This document shows positions 26,145-35,019 of a stretch of DNA of 64,000 nt, in pieces. The notes under the pieces are model-generated. The model was not told where the DNA came from. It saw only the letters and a program-made list of their open reading frames with translations, and did not search any database. How positions within the stretch are numbered: the first letter of the stretch is position 1; each line of letters opens with the position of its first letter. The stretch lies in assembly GCF_030068455.1 (NCBI RefSeq), contig NZ_JAQOSQ010000002.1:124001-188000 (forward strand), given 5' to 3'. This DNA comes from Roseofilum casamattae BLCC-M143. Its GTDB lineage: Bacteria; Cyanobacteriota; Cyanobacteriia; Cyanobacteriales; Desertifilaceae. Position numbers and translations under genes: made by a program.

Positions 26145-26149
26145 AGTGG

Positions 26150-27283
26150 TTAACGATCTAAAGATTGTAGACTGGCAAGTACGGCTTGGCTGACTTCCTC
26201 AGCTTGTCCATCACTCAGTTGGCCATACATGGGTAAACTGAGAATTTCTTGACTCATTTTTTCGGTAACTGTAAGTCCATCAGGTGCTAGAGGGAGATGG
26301 CGGTAAGCTGGTTGTTGATGGACGGGAATGGGGTAATGAATGGCAGTACCAATACCTTGTTCTTTAAGTCGAGTTTGTAGTTGGTTGCGCTGGTGAGAAC
26401 GAACCACATATTGATGATAGACTGGTTCAATTTCAGGACTAATTTGTGGTAGTTCTAATCCCGATTGACTGAGATTGCGATGATAAATATCGGCAATATT
26501 TCGGCGTTGTTGGTTATCGCGATCGAGATAGGCGAGCTTAACTCGTAAAATTGCGGCTTGAATCGGATCGAGACGGCTATTCATTCCTGAAAGATCGCTC
26601 ACAAACTTCTGCCGCCAACCATATTGCCGGAGAGCCATTAGGGTTTCTGCTAGTTGACTATCGTTCGTAATAATAGCACCACCATCTCCCAGTGCTCCTA
26701 AGTTTTTGGTTGGATAAAAGCTAAATGTACCTAACTTTCCCCAAGTTCCAGTTTTACGTTCTTTAAAGGTCGCACCATGAGATTGAGCGCAGTCTTCAAT
26801 GACTTCTAGATTATAGCGATGAGCAATATTTAAGATTGCCGTTATATCGACAGAATGACCGTAAATATGGACGGGAATAATTGCTTTTAGAGTAATCTCT
26901 GGATATTGGCGATCGCAATACCGAATAGTGTCTTCTAAAGAGTTAGGAGCGAGAGTAAAGGTAACCGGGTCGATATCGGCTAAAATTGGGGTAGCACCGG
27001 CAAGTTCAATAGCCGTAACCGTGGCGACTGCGGTGTGAGCTACGGTAATTACTCCATCTCCAGCTCCAATTCCACAGGCTTTGAGTGCGAGAATTAATGC
27101 ATCGGTTCCGGTAGCTACTCCAATAGCATGGTTTGCCCCCATATATTCCGCAAATTCTCGCTCGAATGCCGCGACTTCTTCGCCTAAGATATACCACCCA
27201 CTTTTTAGGACTCGACTGACTGCGCGATCGATCTCTTCTTTGTAAGCAAGATAGCCAGCTTTAGGATTGGTTTGCAACAGCAT
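26150..27283 (-). CDS. DegT/DnrJ/EryC1-family sugar aminotransferase
   Basis: This PLP-dependent enzyme transfers an amino group to a keto-sugar nucleotide. It has 'GTDALILALKACGIGAGD' near the N-terminus, 'EDCAQSHGA' at 163-171 and the Schiff-base Lys193 in 'FYPTKNLGALGDGG'. The length of 377 residues is normal. It lies 22 bp downstream of an SDR epimerase/dehydratase gene that could supply a keto-sugar. This suggests synthesis of an amino-deoxy-sugar for the glycan made by this locus. Which sugar cannot be told. Confidence 0.9.
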   Translation of the reverse strand: MLLQTNPKAGYLAYKEEIDRAVSRVLKSGWYILGEEVAAFEREFAEYMGANHAIGVATGTDALILALKACGIGAGDGVITVAHTAVATVTAIELAGATPILADIDPVTFTLAPNSLEDTIRYCDRQYPEITLKAIIPVHIYGHSVDITAILNIAHRYNLEVIEDCAQSHGATFKERKTGTWGKLGTFSFYPTKNLGALGDGGAIITNDSQLAETLMALRQYGWRQKFVSDLSGMNSRLDPIQAAILRVKLAYLDRDNQQRRNIADIYHRNLSQSGLELPQISPEIEPVYHQYVVRSHQRNQLQTRLKEQGIGTAIHYPIPVHQQPAYRHLPLAPDGLTVTEKMSQEILSLPMYGQLSDGQAEEVSQAVLASLQSLDR

Positions 27284-27305
27284 AGGATTGTTAATTTAGA
27301 TAATA

Positions 27306-28289
27306 TTAGAGATAGCGATCGATATGGTCTCGATAGAAGGCAAGAGTTTGCGTTAATCCTTCTTCTAAAGATGTTTTAGGTTCCCAGCCGAGAGTTGATT
27401 GAATTTTACTGTAATCCGTGTAATAATCGCCAATATCAATACGCTTGCGTTCGGCAGGAAACTCGCGAATATTAAAGTTACCTCCTTGATTGGCTTTAAT
27501 CAATAGTTCTGCTGTATCTTTGAGACTGATGACGCAATCTCCACCTAAGTTAAAGATTTCTCCGTCTGCTTCTGGGCGAGCTGCCGCTAAAAGCATCGCA
27601 TCAATTGCATCCTCAACATAAGTAAAATCACGGAGTTGTTCGCCTCCCCAAACCTCAAAGGGCTTTCCTTCGACAACTAAACGAATCCATATCCCAAGAA
27701 AGGTTTGGCGGGCATCTTTAATCCGCATTCGCGGGCCGTAAGTATTGGTCAAGCGCAAGGCAGAGGAACGAATCCCATAGACATTATTATACAAAATATG
27801 GTACCACTCGCCAGCCATCTTATTGATACCATTCACATCAACCGGACGGAGGAGATGACTTTCATCAACGGGTAAATAATCCGGTTTGCCGTAGAGTTGG
27901 CGAGTGCTGGCAAAGACGATTTTAATTTCTGGATTATAATTGCGACAGGCTTCTAATATAGAAAGCTGCGATCGGCAATTAATTTCCAGATCGGTATAGG
28001 GATCGTGCATGGAATCTAAATGACTGGTTTGTCCGGCAAGATTAAACAAGTAATCTTGCTTTTGCACCAAATAACGCATACTATATCGATCGCGAACATC
28101 GGAGATATTGACTTGAATGCGATCGCGAATATCGTCAATATTAAATAAATTACCTCCATATTCCGGTATTAAGCTATCGACTAGCAGTACATTTGCTCCC
28201 AGTCCCAGTAACCGCTCGGCTAAATTACTCCCAATAAATCCCAATCCACCCGTAATTAAGACATTTTTGTTTTGGAATATATGTTCCAT
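27306..28289 (-). CDS. Extended-SDR NAD-dependent epimerase/dehydratase, catalytic Tyr replaced by Asn
   Basis: The Rossmann signature 'GGLGFIG' (14-20) and the pattern 'FASTRQLYG', 'LRLTNTYGPR', 'GGEQLRDFTYVEDA' and 'FNLGGD' identify a nucleotide-sugar epimerase/dehydratase. The usual YxxxK is here Asn153-Gly-Ile-Asn-Lys157 in 'DVNGINKMAGE', so the lysine is kept but the catalytic tyrosine is lost. Activity may therefore differ from classical epimerases. The ATG at 28289 has AGAGG upstream and is preferred. A TTG at 28316, abutting the methyltransferase stop, would add nine residues. It belongs to the glycan array, upstream of the DegT gene. Confidence 0.85.
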   Translation of the reverse strand: MEHIFQNKNVLITGGLGFIGSNLAERLLGLGANVLLVDSLIPEYGGNLFNIDDIRDRIQVNISDVRDRYSMRYLVQKQDYLFNLAGQTSHLDSMHDPYTDLEINCRSQLSILEACRNYNPEIKIVFASTRQLYGKPDYLPVDESHLLRPVDVNGINKMAGEWYHILYNNVYGIRSSALRLTNTYGPRMRIKDARQTFLGIWIRLVVEGKPFEVWGGEQLRDFTYVEDAIDAMLLAAARPEADGEIFNLGGDCVISLKDTAELLIKANQGGNFNIREFPAERKRIDIGDYYTDYSKIQSTLGWEPKTSLEEGLTQTLAFYRDHIDRYL

Positions 28290-28316
28290 TTGCTCTAGTA
28301 CCTCTGAACCATTCAA

Positions 28317-29996
28317 TCATTCCTTAGTCTGGGATGTAAATAATAAACCACAGCCTTCTCCAACCTCGGGAGCGCCGGAAACAGGGAAGCGCTCGGCGAT
28401 TAAAAACTCTTTTACCTTTTGCATTTTCTTACTTTCAATATAGCCAACTAGTTCATCTACATTGAAAAACCAGCTCAAGTATTCTGTATCATAGCCATAC
28501 TGGTAAGGACGCTGGAGAACCACAAATGAAGGGTGATTCCGGATAATCGGCGATCGCGCAATATACAGGTAAGATCCGGTGGACTGGATTAAATTATTTG
28601 CTAAACCTTGCCAATCTTCAGCATACTGCAATGCCGAGCTACACAAAACGAGATCGTACTTATTCGATAACCAGTCTTCATCGCGATCGTAAAATGTAAT
28701 CTCTGGCTGAACTTCTCTCCCCGCAGCACATAAGACAGACACTTCTGCGCAATAGTAATCAATATGAAGTTCTGGAAAAAGAGATTGAGAAATTAGATAG
28801 TATTCCCCCAAACCTCCACCCCAATCTAGAATAGAGATTCGCTCTTTTTTCCGAGAAATCAAAGAGAGAACGTACGCATAACTCATGTAGGTATTATGTT
28901 GACCATAATCATTAGTCAGTAGTTTTTGGCTTTCTATCTTCTCTAACAGTGTTAATCGCTGTGCTTTGCGAATATCAACCATTATTTCTACATTCCATCC
29001 CTTAATCCTTTTATCTTGCCGTTTCCAGCCTTCCGGAACCCATTCCCATGAAGGTTGTTCTATTCTGTGATTAAGAGCATTCAAAAACTCAGCAACCCAG
29101 CTATTTTCCACATCGCTCAGAGGCATTTCTTTAATCCCACTAGACATCACTTTTCCGTGAAGATCGCTGATTGTATCCAATTCATTCGTAGGAAGTTCTA
29201 ATACGCATTGGGAGAGTTGGCGGCGAACTTGTTGGAATTCTGTAACTATTTCATCAGTATCTGGAGATTTTTGATATCTATTCGCACTCGCCATGGCATC
29301 TGGTCTAAAATTTTCAACCATCAGCATCCGCCGAACCCTTGCATTATTAGATAGTCTTTGAGGCAGTGGATATTTTCCTAATTCTGGTTTCGGTTCAAAC
29401 TCTCCTTTCGTCAGAGTTGCATAGACGGTCATAATTTCTTGCGGATGATTTTTCTTGTACAGTCCGGGAAGTTCTCCCGTAACTTTTATTCCTTCATCTG
29501 CTCGAATCAATAACCTCCAATCACATTCTAGAACTTGAAAGTTAGTTTTTTCAGCTAAGTGCCTCAGATTATCAGGAGAATAACGCCAATAATCTCTGGG
29601 TGAGGGATGGTAAGGGAAAGAAAATACAGTTTCAATAATCAACAGGCTATTCGGTTTCATAATGTCATACAATGCCTGGAAGACTTGAAACGGATCTTCC
29701 ACATGCTCGATCACGTTTAAGCAAACTGCCGTACCAAAGAACTCTGGATATTGAGAGGGTAGCTCTTCGATTTCAGGAGCACCATTTTCAGGGTTAAGAA
29801 TGAGATATTCGGGATCGACATGATCGAAAGGGCGCTGCTTTAAACCGATATAACGAGCGTATTGTTCTTGGGTTTTAATGGTTATATCGTAATCTGCGAT
29901 CGTCGGTCTTGCCAAGCCACCTAAATCCACAAAAGGCTGACGTAAACCATATTTTTCCAGTTGCTCGGTGACTAGTTTTATATCATCCCAGAACAT
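28317..29996 (-). CDS. Protein with two methyltransferase domains (N-terminal class I type, C-terminal TIGR04325-like)
   Basis: Residues of about 15-200 form a SAM-methyltransferase-like domain: 'PFVDLGGLARPTIADYDI', 'LNVIEHVEDPFQVFQAL' and 'YWRYSPDNLRHLAEKTNF'. Residues of about 340-555 form a second one with glycine-rich motif I 'ILDWGGGLGEYYL' and 'DLVLCSSALQYAEDW', as in the TIGR04325 family linked to surface-polysaccharide loci. Methylation of sugars or of lipid-linked intermediates is the likely role. The gene lies within the glycan array, 47 bp after the TPR-methyltransferase gene. Its stop almost touches the next reading frame. Confidence 0.8.
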   Translation of the reverse strand: MFWDDIKLVTEQLEKYGLRQPFVDLGGLARPTIADYDITIKTQEQYARYIGLKQRPFDHVDPEYLILNPENGAPEIEELPSQYPEFFGTAVCLNVIEHVEDPFQVFQALYDIMKPNSLLIIETVFSFPYHPSPRDYWRYSPDNLRHLAEKTNFQVLECDWRLLIRADEGIKVTGELPGLYKKNHPQEIMTVYATLTKGEFEPKPELGKYPLPQRLSNNARVRRMLMVENFRPDAMASANRYQKSPDTDEIVTEFQQVRRQLSQCVLELPTNELDTISDLHGKVMSSGIKEMPLSDVENSWVAEFLNALNHRIEQPSWEWVPEGWKRQDKRIKGWNVEIMVDIRKAQRLTLLEKIESQKLLTNDYGQHNTYMSYAYVLSLISRKKERISILDWGGGLGEYYLISQSLFPELHIDYYCAEVSVLCAAGREVQPEITFYDRDEDWLSNKYDLVLCSSALQYAEDWQGLANNLIQSTGSYLYIARSPIIRNHPSFVVLQRPYQYGYDTEYLSWFFNVDELVGYIESKKMQKVKEFLIAERFPVSGAPEVGEGCGLLFTSQTKE

Positions 29997-30043
29997 TATA
30001 TTTTACCCAATATATTACTGAATATTTACTGATTCGGAAGGTC

Positions 30044-31489
30044 TCATTTTTTCTTGATAATTGCAAAATTCATATGATATCTATTTTCATCCGATCGCAT
30101 TACTCCCGTTTCTATCTCGCAATTGGTGACATGCTCGCAGATAAAAACATCCCAACTTTCCGGACTCCAAAAATTAATATGCCCGGCAAAGGTATCTACC
30201 CTTCCATTAGGTACAGTTATGATGAGTACCCCGCCTTTTGAAATCATGTGCAACAGGTTATCTAGGGCTTTTTTGGGGTATAGCAAATGCTCTAGCACTT
30301 CGATACAGAACACTACATCAAATATTTGCTTAACCCCTTCGTAAATATCATTTTGCTCGAACTCGCAATTTGCGAAATTATTCAACAATTGGGCTTGTTT
30401 TACTGCTGACATGGAAAAATCGAAACCTTTTGCCCATTGTAGACTGTATGTTTCCCCGAGCATCAGCAGTAGTTGACCAAATCCACAACCCACATCTGCA
30501 ATAGTTTTCCGATCGTAATCCAGTCCTCGAGATACCCCTAGTTGAATAACATCTTGGTAAAATTGAAACTGCTCTTTGCACGAATGATATTCCATAATTT
30601 TAGAGTTGGAATACCATTGCTCCATCTTTTCTTGGGAATTGTGCGCGATCGCCGATTTAATGTTAATGGCTTTGAAGTAGTGAGGCACTGCCCAATTAGG
30701 AGCTAGATCGATAGCTCGATCGTAGTATTTATCTGCTTCTTCTAGTTTGCCAACATACTGTAATAATCGGGCTAACTCTAAGTAAAATTTAGGATAGCGT
30801 ACATTAGTAGAGATTGCTAGACGATAGATCTCTTCCGCCTCCTGGAATTGTCCTTGTTCGAGCAAGATAGTTGCCTTTTGAGCATAGTCTTCTATTGAGG
30901 TGGCACGATTATACTCATTCTGCATTATTGCCGTAAACTCTAAAATCTCAGAGCTGTCTGTTTCCAGTGTTGACAGATGCCCTAAAAGCATTTCAATCAA
31001 TGCTATTGGGAAGAAGTAGTTTGAGTTATCTCTCAAATGCTGACAGATTTCTGTTTTATCTAGCAGATCGACCAAAGATTCAAGTGAGAAATAATCAATA
31101 CGGAATCCTATTTCAAATAAATATAGGAAATTGCTAATATTCTTGGGTGAAAGTTGTCCAATATGTTGACGAATTAACCACACCCAATCGTATTGACCTA
31201 ATTGGTATTGTATTTGGGCTTCATTCTCTAGAATTGTAACGAGTTCCTCAGTCCACTGCTCAACTTCATATTCTTTTCCATCAAGCATTACGGATAGCCA
31301 ACAAGACTGAGCATCTGTTTCTTGCCCCTGTAGGAGCAATAATAATCCCAAATTCCAGTAATGCGATCGCATCTCCGGTTGGGTAGATATTGCCTCTTCA
31401 TAAATCGCCACAGCTTTGGCATACTCGCCCTGTTCTTTGTAAAGTTCTGCCTGCTTCTGCCAATGGTTGAGTTGAACGCTTATATTCAT
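30044..31489 (-). CDS. TPR module fused to class I SAM-dependent methyltransferase
   Basis: Residues 1-130 are a TPR-like module ('SHYWNLGLLLLLQGQETDA', 'QWTEELVTILENEAQ') that also begins the SPINDLY-like protein encoded 475 bp upstream. More TPR units follow at about 210-275. Residues of about 300-480 are a class I methyltransferase with motif I 'IADVGCGFGQLLLML', acidic loop 'KGFDFSMSAV' and 'VVFCIEVLEHLLYP'. The ATG at 31489 has GAGG nine bases upstream, and a GTG one codon earlier is possible. The substrate is probably a sugar of the locus or a protein recruited by the TPR module. This is an inference. Confidence 0.82.
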   Translation of the reverse strand: MNISVQLNHWQKQAELYKEQGEYAKAVAIYEEAISTQPEMRSHYWNLGLLLLLQGQETDAQSCWLSVMLDGKEYEVEQWTEELVTILENEAQIQYQLGQYDWVWLIRQHIGQLSPKNISNFLYLFEIGFRIDYFSLESLVDLLDKTEICQHLRDNSNYFFPIALIEMLLGHLSTLETDSSEILEFTAIMQNEYNRATSIEDYAQKATILLEQGQFQEAEEIYRLAISTNVRYPKFYLELARLLQYVGKLEEADKYYDRAIDLAPNWAVPHYFKAINIKSAIAHNSQEKMEQWYSNSKIMEYHSCKEQFQFYQDVIQLGVSRGLDYDRKTIADVGCGFGQLLLMLGETYSLQWAKGFDFSMSAVKQAQLLNNFANCEFEQNDIYEGVKQIFDVVFCIEVLEHLLYPKKALDNLLHMISKGGVLIITVPNGRVDTFAGHINFWSPESWDVFICEHVTNCEIETGVMRSDENRYHMNFAIIKKK

Positions 31490-31504
31490 CACTATTACCT
31501 CACT

Positions 31505-31930
31505 TTAATTACTTGATTCTGTTGGAGTTAGTTCAACATCAACAGTATTAGTATTTGGACTAGAAGACTGACGTTGAGCAATTTCCTCTTCCAATTGACC
31601 GATCAATTCTTGATACTCTTGTGTTTCAGGATATAAATCTGCTAGTGTTTGTAATGGTGTGACTGCATTTTCTAAGTCATTCAGTTGTAGCCGAGTCGCG
31701 ACTAAGCCTTCTAAAGCCACTCTATTTTCTGGTTCTCTTTGTAAAACAGCTTCATATCCCCTCGCCTGTTGTGCCAGTTGTTCTTCAGGACTCAAGGGCC
31801 GATCGTGACCGTAAGAGCCAGCTCCTTCAGAGTTAGCAACATCGCGCCATAGCGCTATCATACCGAAGGCGGTACTTCCCATAAAGGCGATCGCCGAAAC
31901 AAATACCAGTACTCTTTTAAGCTTATCCAT
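31505..31930 (-). CDS. Small membrane-anchored TPR protein
   Basis: The 141-residue protein has one N-terminal membrane helix (about 6-28, 'VLVFVSAIAFMGSTAFGMIA') followed by two TPR-like units (about 50-115) and a Ser/Thr/Asn-rich tail. No enzymatic motif is visible. It sits between the SPINDLY-like and TPR-methyltransferase genes with gaps of 34 and about 15 bp. It may therefore recruit those enzymes to the membrane through TPR contacts, which is speculative. Confidence 0.75.
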   Translation of the reverse strand: MDKLKRVLVFVSAIAFMGSTAFGMIALWRDVANSEGAGSYGHDRPLSPEEQLAQQARGYEAVLQREPENRVALEGLVATRLQLNDLENAVTPLQTLADLYPETQEYQELIGQLEEEIAQRQSSSPNTNTVDVELTPTESSN

Positions 31931-31964
31931 TCACTTATCCTACCCCGTTTTGTAGTTAAACTAC

Positions 31965-34211
31965 TCAGTAATTCACGGCAGATTCTACATACTTTTGCCA
32001 CATTTGCTCGTAAGCTTCCTCCATTTGCCTAGCATAAGCTTTAGTATCCCACAAAGGAGCCTTCTGTCTCGACTGCTTCAGTCTCCAGGAAATATCTTGG
32101 CGTAATGCTGGCTCTTTACCTAAACGCACTCCCCACTCCACGTACTCCTTATTGTTCCAAGCAATACCTTCTTCAATACCAGCATTAATCATCATGGTAT
32201 AACTATTACGAGCGGCAAACTGCTCCCCAACTCTTGTTACCATAGGAATGCACATCCAGAGAGTTTCTAATGTTGTGGTCGCACCATTATAAGGATAGGT
32301 ATCGAGAACCACATCAGCAATGCCCATATTGGCTCGGTGCATGGACTCGGAAGGAGCTGGTGCCAGAAACCGGAGTTGTTCTTGCGAAACTCCTTCTTCT
32401 TCTGCTAATTGCAAAAAAAACCGCTTGATAGACTCTTGGTCGCCAAAGCCTTTAATCAAGAAATAGCTATTGGGAACTTGTTTGATAATTTGTAACTGGA
32501 GTCTAGCAGTATCGGGATGGCGTTTATAGCCTCGTTGTGAACTGAAGTAAACGACGGCATTACTCGGCAGTTCCAACATTTCTCGGCGTAGGGTGGGAAC
32601 TGCAACCTCGAAACCATCTACAGCGATGTAGGTTTGCGGTAACCGCCAAATTTTTTCCTGATAGTAGTCATCTGCATTATCTGGTAAGACATAAGGATCG
32701 GCAATCATATAGTCGATATTGGCAATGCCTGGAGCATCCCAACCCAACCAACTTACCTGAATTGGAGCGGGTTTCATAGACATAATCGCGCAAGCGAGGT
32801 CTAGAGTGATGCTATCCATATCGACCAGAATATCTACTTGGTCTTCACTAATGCAATCAGCAATTTCTGAGGCATTCATGCCGAGCTTGCGTGCTTCCGT
32901 CACGTTATCGATGTACCATTCTTGTACGGGATCTTTAAAGACTGAGCGATAGTTAACAACGTAGGCATAGATATCATATTTTTCGCGATCGTGGTATTGG
33001 AATAGCCAGCGGGCTAACCATCCGACAGAATGGCTACTAAAACAGTGGGATAAATAACCAATACGCAGACGCTTGCTTTTCTGACTAGGTAGATTCCAGT
33101 TGCTTCGGTAATGTTGAACTTTTTCTGGGTTGTAATATTCAATCCCTCTCTGACAACATTGGGCTAAATGGTTGTGAATGTGGCGATTTTTTGCCGCATT
33201 ATCAACAAAGTAGGGAAAGAAGAAAGAGGTAGTGTATAGACGAGTTGAGATTGACAAAGAAGAATCAGGACTGCAAAGATAATCGCCATCTAGAGAGAGC
33301 AGCAACTCGGCTTGTTGTTCGGAAGCTGTTACCGATTCTTGCCAATATCCTCCTGCTCCCATTAATGCTCTGAGGTACAAATAGTTGCCAATAATTTGAT
33401 CGATTAAAGTTTCCGAGAGGGAATAAGCTTTCTGAGCGGCTTCAACGGCGAGGTCATGGTCTGGGACGTTTTGATAGTAGGCACATAAATGTCGCCATGC
33501 TTCTAGATGTTCTGGATCCGCCTTGAGGGTAATTTTTGTGAGTGCAACCGCAATATCGGGACGGTGGAAGTTATGATTAATCTTTAAGCATACTGAGAGT
33601 ACCAGATTGATAAATTCTTCTGCCTTATCGTCAGGAATGTGCCCAACACTTGCTTCTACTAATTTTGGGAGGACTGGATCGAGAGGAGCTTTGTCTAAAA
33701 AAACTGCCAAAGTTTGCATCAGAAGGCTAAAGTCTATCTCGGTTACTTTCAGCTCTGATTCCAGCAGCGATATGATTCCTATGTCGTCAATTTCCTCTTC
33801 GGTTAACAGTTCTGATTTAAGACCGAGTTGCAATAATTTGAGGAGATTATTAGAGTCAGTTGGTACAATTTCTCTAATATGTTGCCGAATAACCCATGCT
33901 GACTGAAGATTATCTATGGCTTCTTGGCGATCGGCTTCTGTGGTTAAAATTCCTAGCAGTTCTGCAGTCCATTCCTCAACTTCTGCTTCTGTTCCTTCAC
34001 CGATTACCAGCATCCAGGTGACTTGGGCTTCCATTTCCTGACCATCAAGCAATAAGGCCAATCCCAAGTTCCAATAGGTGTGCCTTTGTTCGGGTTCTAC
34101 TTCAACTATTTTTTGGTATAGAGTGATAGCTTGGCTATAGTCTGCCTTGACTAAGCATTGCCATGCCTGTTGCTGTAACTGTGCCAAGGATGGTGCAGAT
34201 AAATTTACCAT
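31965..34211 (-). CDS. SPINDLY/O-GlcNAc-transferase-like glycosyltransferase with N-terminal TPR module
   Basis: The protein has an N-terminal TPR-like module ('HTYWNLGLALLLDGQEMEAQ', 'EEWTAELLGILTTEA') and further TPR helices to about 300. It then has a GT41-type catalytic half: 'RIGYLSHCFSSHSVGWL', 'QVSWLGWDAPG', 'VYFSSQRGYKRHPDT' and 'DTYPYNGATTTLETLWMC'. Family members transfer GlcNAc, fucose or another sugar to Ser/Thr of proteins, or act on surface glycans. The ATG at 34211 is preferred over a TTG at 34235. A strong hairpin separates it from the pilin gene upstream, so it probably has its own promoter or depends on readthrough. Confidence 0.87.
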   Translation of the reverse strand: MVNLSAPSLAQLQQQAWQCLVKADYSQAITLYQKIVEVEPEQRHTYWNLGLALLLDGQEMEAQVTWMLVIGEGTEAEVEEWTAELLGILTTEADRQEAIDNLQSAWVIRQHIREIVPTDSNNLLKLLQLGLKSELLTEEEIDDIGIISLLESELKVTEIDFSLLMQTLAVFLDKAPLDPVLPKLVEASVGHIPDDKAEEFINLVLSVCLKINHNFHRPDIAVALTKITLKADPEHLEAWRHLCAYYQNVPDHDLAVEAAQKAYSLSETLIDQIIGNYLYLRALMGAGGYWQESVTASEQQAELLLSLDGDYLCSPDSSLSISTRLYTTSFFFPYFVDNAAKNRHIHNHLAQCCQRGIEYYNPEKVQHYRSNWNLPSQKSKRLRIGYLSHCFSSHSVGWLARWLFQYHDREKYDIYAYVVNYRSVFKDPVQEWYIDNVTEARKLGMNASEIADCISEDQVDILVDMDSITLDLACAIMSMKPAPIQVSWLGWDAPGIANIDYMIADPYVLPDNADDYYQEKIWRLPQTYIAVDGFEVAVPTLRREMLELPSNAVVYFSSQRGYKRHPDTARLQLQIIKQVPNSYFLIKGFGDQESIKRFFLQLAEEEGVSQEQLRFLAPAPSESMHRANMGIADVVLDTYPYNGATTTLETLWMCIPMVTRVGEQFAARNSYTMMINAGIEEGIAWNNKEYVEWGVRLGKEPALRQDISWRLKQSRQKAPLWDTKAYARQMEEAYEQMWQKYVESAVNY

Positions 34212-34238
34212 AATCGATCCATTAATTTTCCTCAAAAG

Positions 34239-34267
34239 TTTAGGGTGAGCAAATCACTCACCCTAAA
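34239..34267 (-). terminator. Rho-independent terminator-like hairpin after the pilin gene
   Basis: TTTAGGGTGAG (34239-34249) and CTCACCCTAAA (34257-34267) form a perfect 11-bp stem with a seven-base loop. Read on the minus strand, the stem is followed by a short T-rich stretch (CTTTTG). It lies 73 bp downstream of the pilin stop and just upstream of the next gene's start. Such placement fits a partial terminator that lets the pilin be made in excess of downstream enzymes. Confidence 0.75.
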
Positions 34268-34340
34268 TTTTAGGCTACCCAAACTATTCGACTCAGATAA
34301 TTTTGATTAGCACTAGGCTACCCTAGATAGCACTAAAAAC

Positions 34341-34901
34341 CTAGGATAAGTCAATCCAATCACCGGCTGGGCAGTAGGGACCGGTACTATTCCGATCGCT
34401 AAAGTTCGTATTGGCTACGGTCTGTCTCGGCGTATTGCTTTCACACAGAACTGACAAGGTTGTTGCTTCAGTACCATCATTCTCACCAACAACAGCAATG
34501 GAAACACCACCGATGTAAGACTTCAGAGCATCCCTGGTAGCTGCTGCATAGTTAGTTACAGCGCTGGAAGAAGTGATGTTACTGTTGTCACCACCAACCG
34601 TCATTCCATATTCAAAGTTTTTGGTTTCTGTCTTGATACCCAAACCTAGAGCAGCAATAGTATTGGTAAAGAAACCTCTCTCTGCATAGTGAGTTTGTTG
34701 AGAACGATTGAGAGAACCCACGTAGGTTTTGGCTTCAGACTGTTTAGCTTTGTTGGCTTGGTTGAGGAAGGAAGGAAGGGCGATCGCCGAGAGAACCCCG
34801 ATGATGATAATTACTACGAGCAGCTCGATCAGGGTAAATCCTTCGTTTTCTTTCTTGTCGATCAGGTGTTGCAGGAACTTTGTCCGAAATTCGGTTTTCA
34901 T
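34341..34901 (-). CDS. pilA: Type IV pilin-like protein (PilA family)
   Basis: The 186-residue prepilin has a short basic leader, a prepilin-peptidase site Gly21/Phe22 in 'NEGFTLIELLVV', Glu5 of the mature form (Glu26), and a hydrophobic helix (22-45) for membrane storage and pilus assembly. Two cysteines near the C-terminus ('LCESN' and 'PYCPAGD') can form the D-region disulphide loop. Several Ser/Thr/Asn-rich stretches (for example 'GDNSNITSSSAVTNY') could be glycosylated. It lies between two methyltransferase genes and a GT41-like gene, a setting that suggests a modified pilin. Major or minor pilin cannot be decided. Confidence 0.92.
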   Translation of the reverse strand: MKTEFRTKFLQHLIDKKENEGFTLIELLVVIIIIGVLSAIALPSFLNQANKAKQSEAKTYVGSLNRSQQTHYAERGFFTNTIAALGLGIKTETKNFEYGMTVGGDNSNITSSSAVTNYAAATRDALKSYIGGVSIAVVGENDGTEATTLSVLCESNTPRQTVANTNFSDRNSTGPYCPAGDWIDLS

Positions 34902-35019
34902 GAGATTGTCTTCTCCTTGGGGATGCAGATAAAGGCTTCTAACTCCATTGAATGTAGCTTACCCAGATAATTGCCGTTTGATATCACTCCTCCAATATTT
35001 TTCTCAAAGTCTTGCAGAG

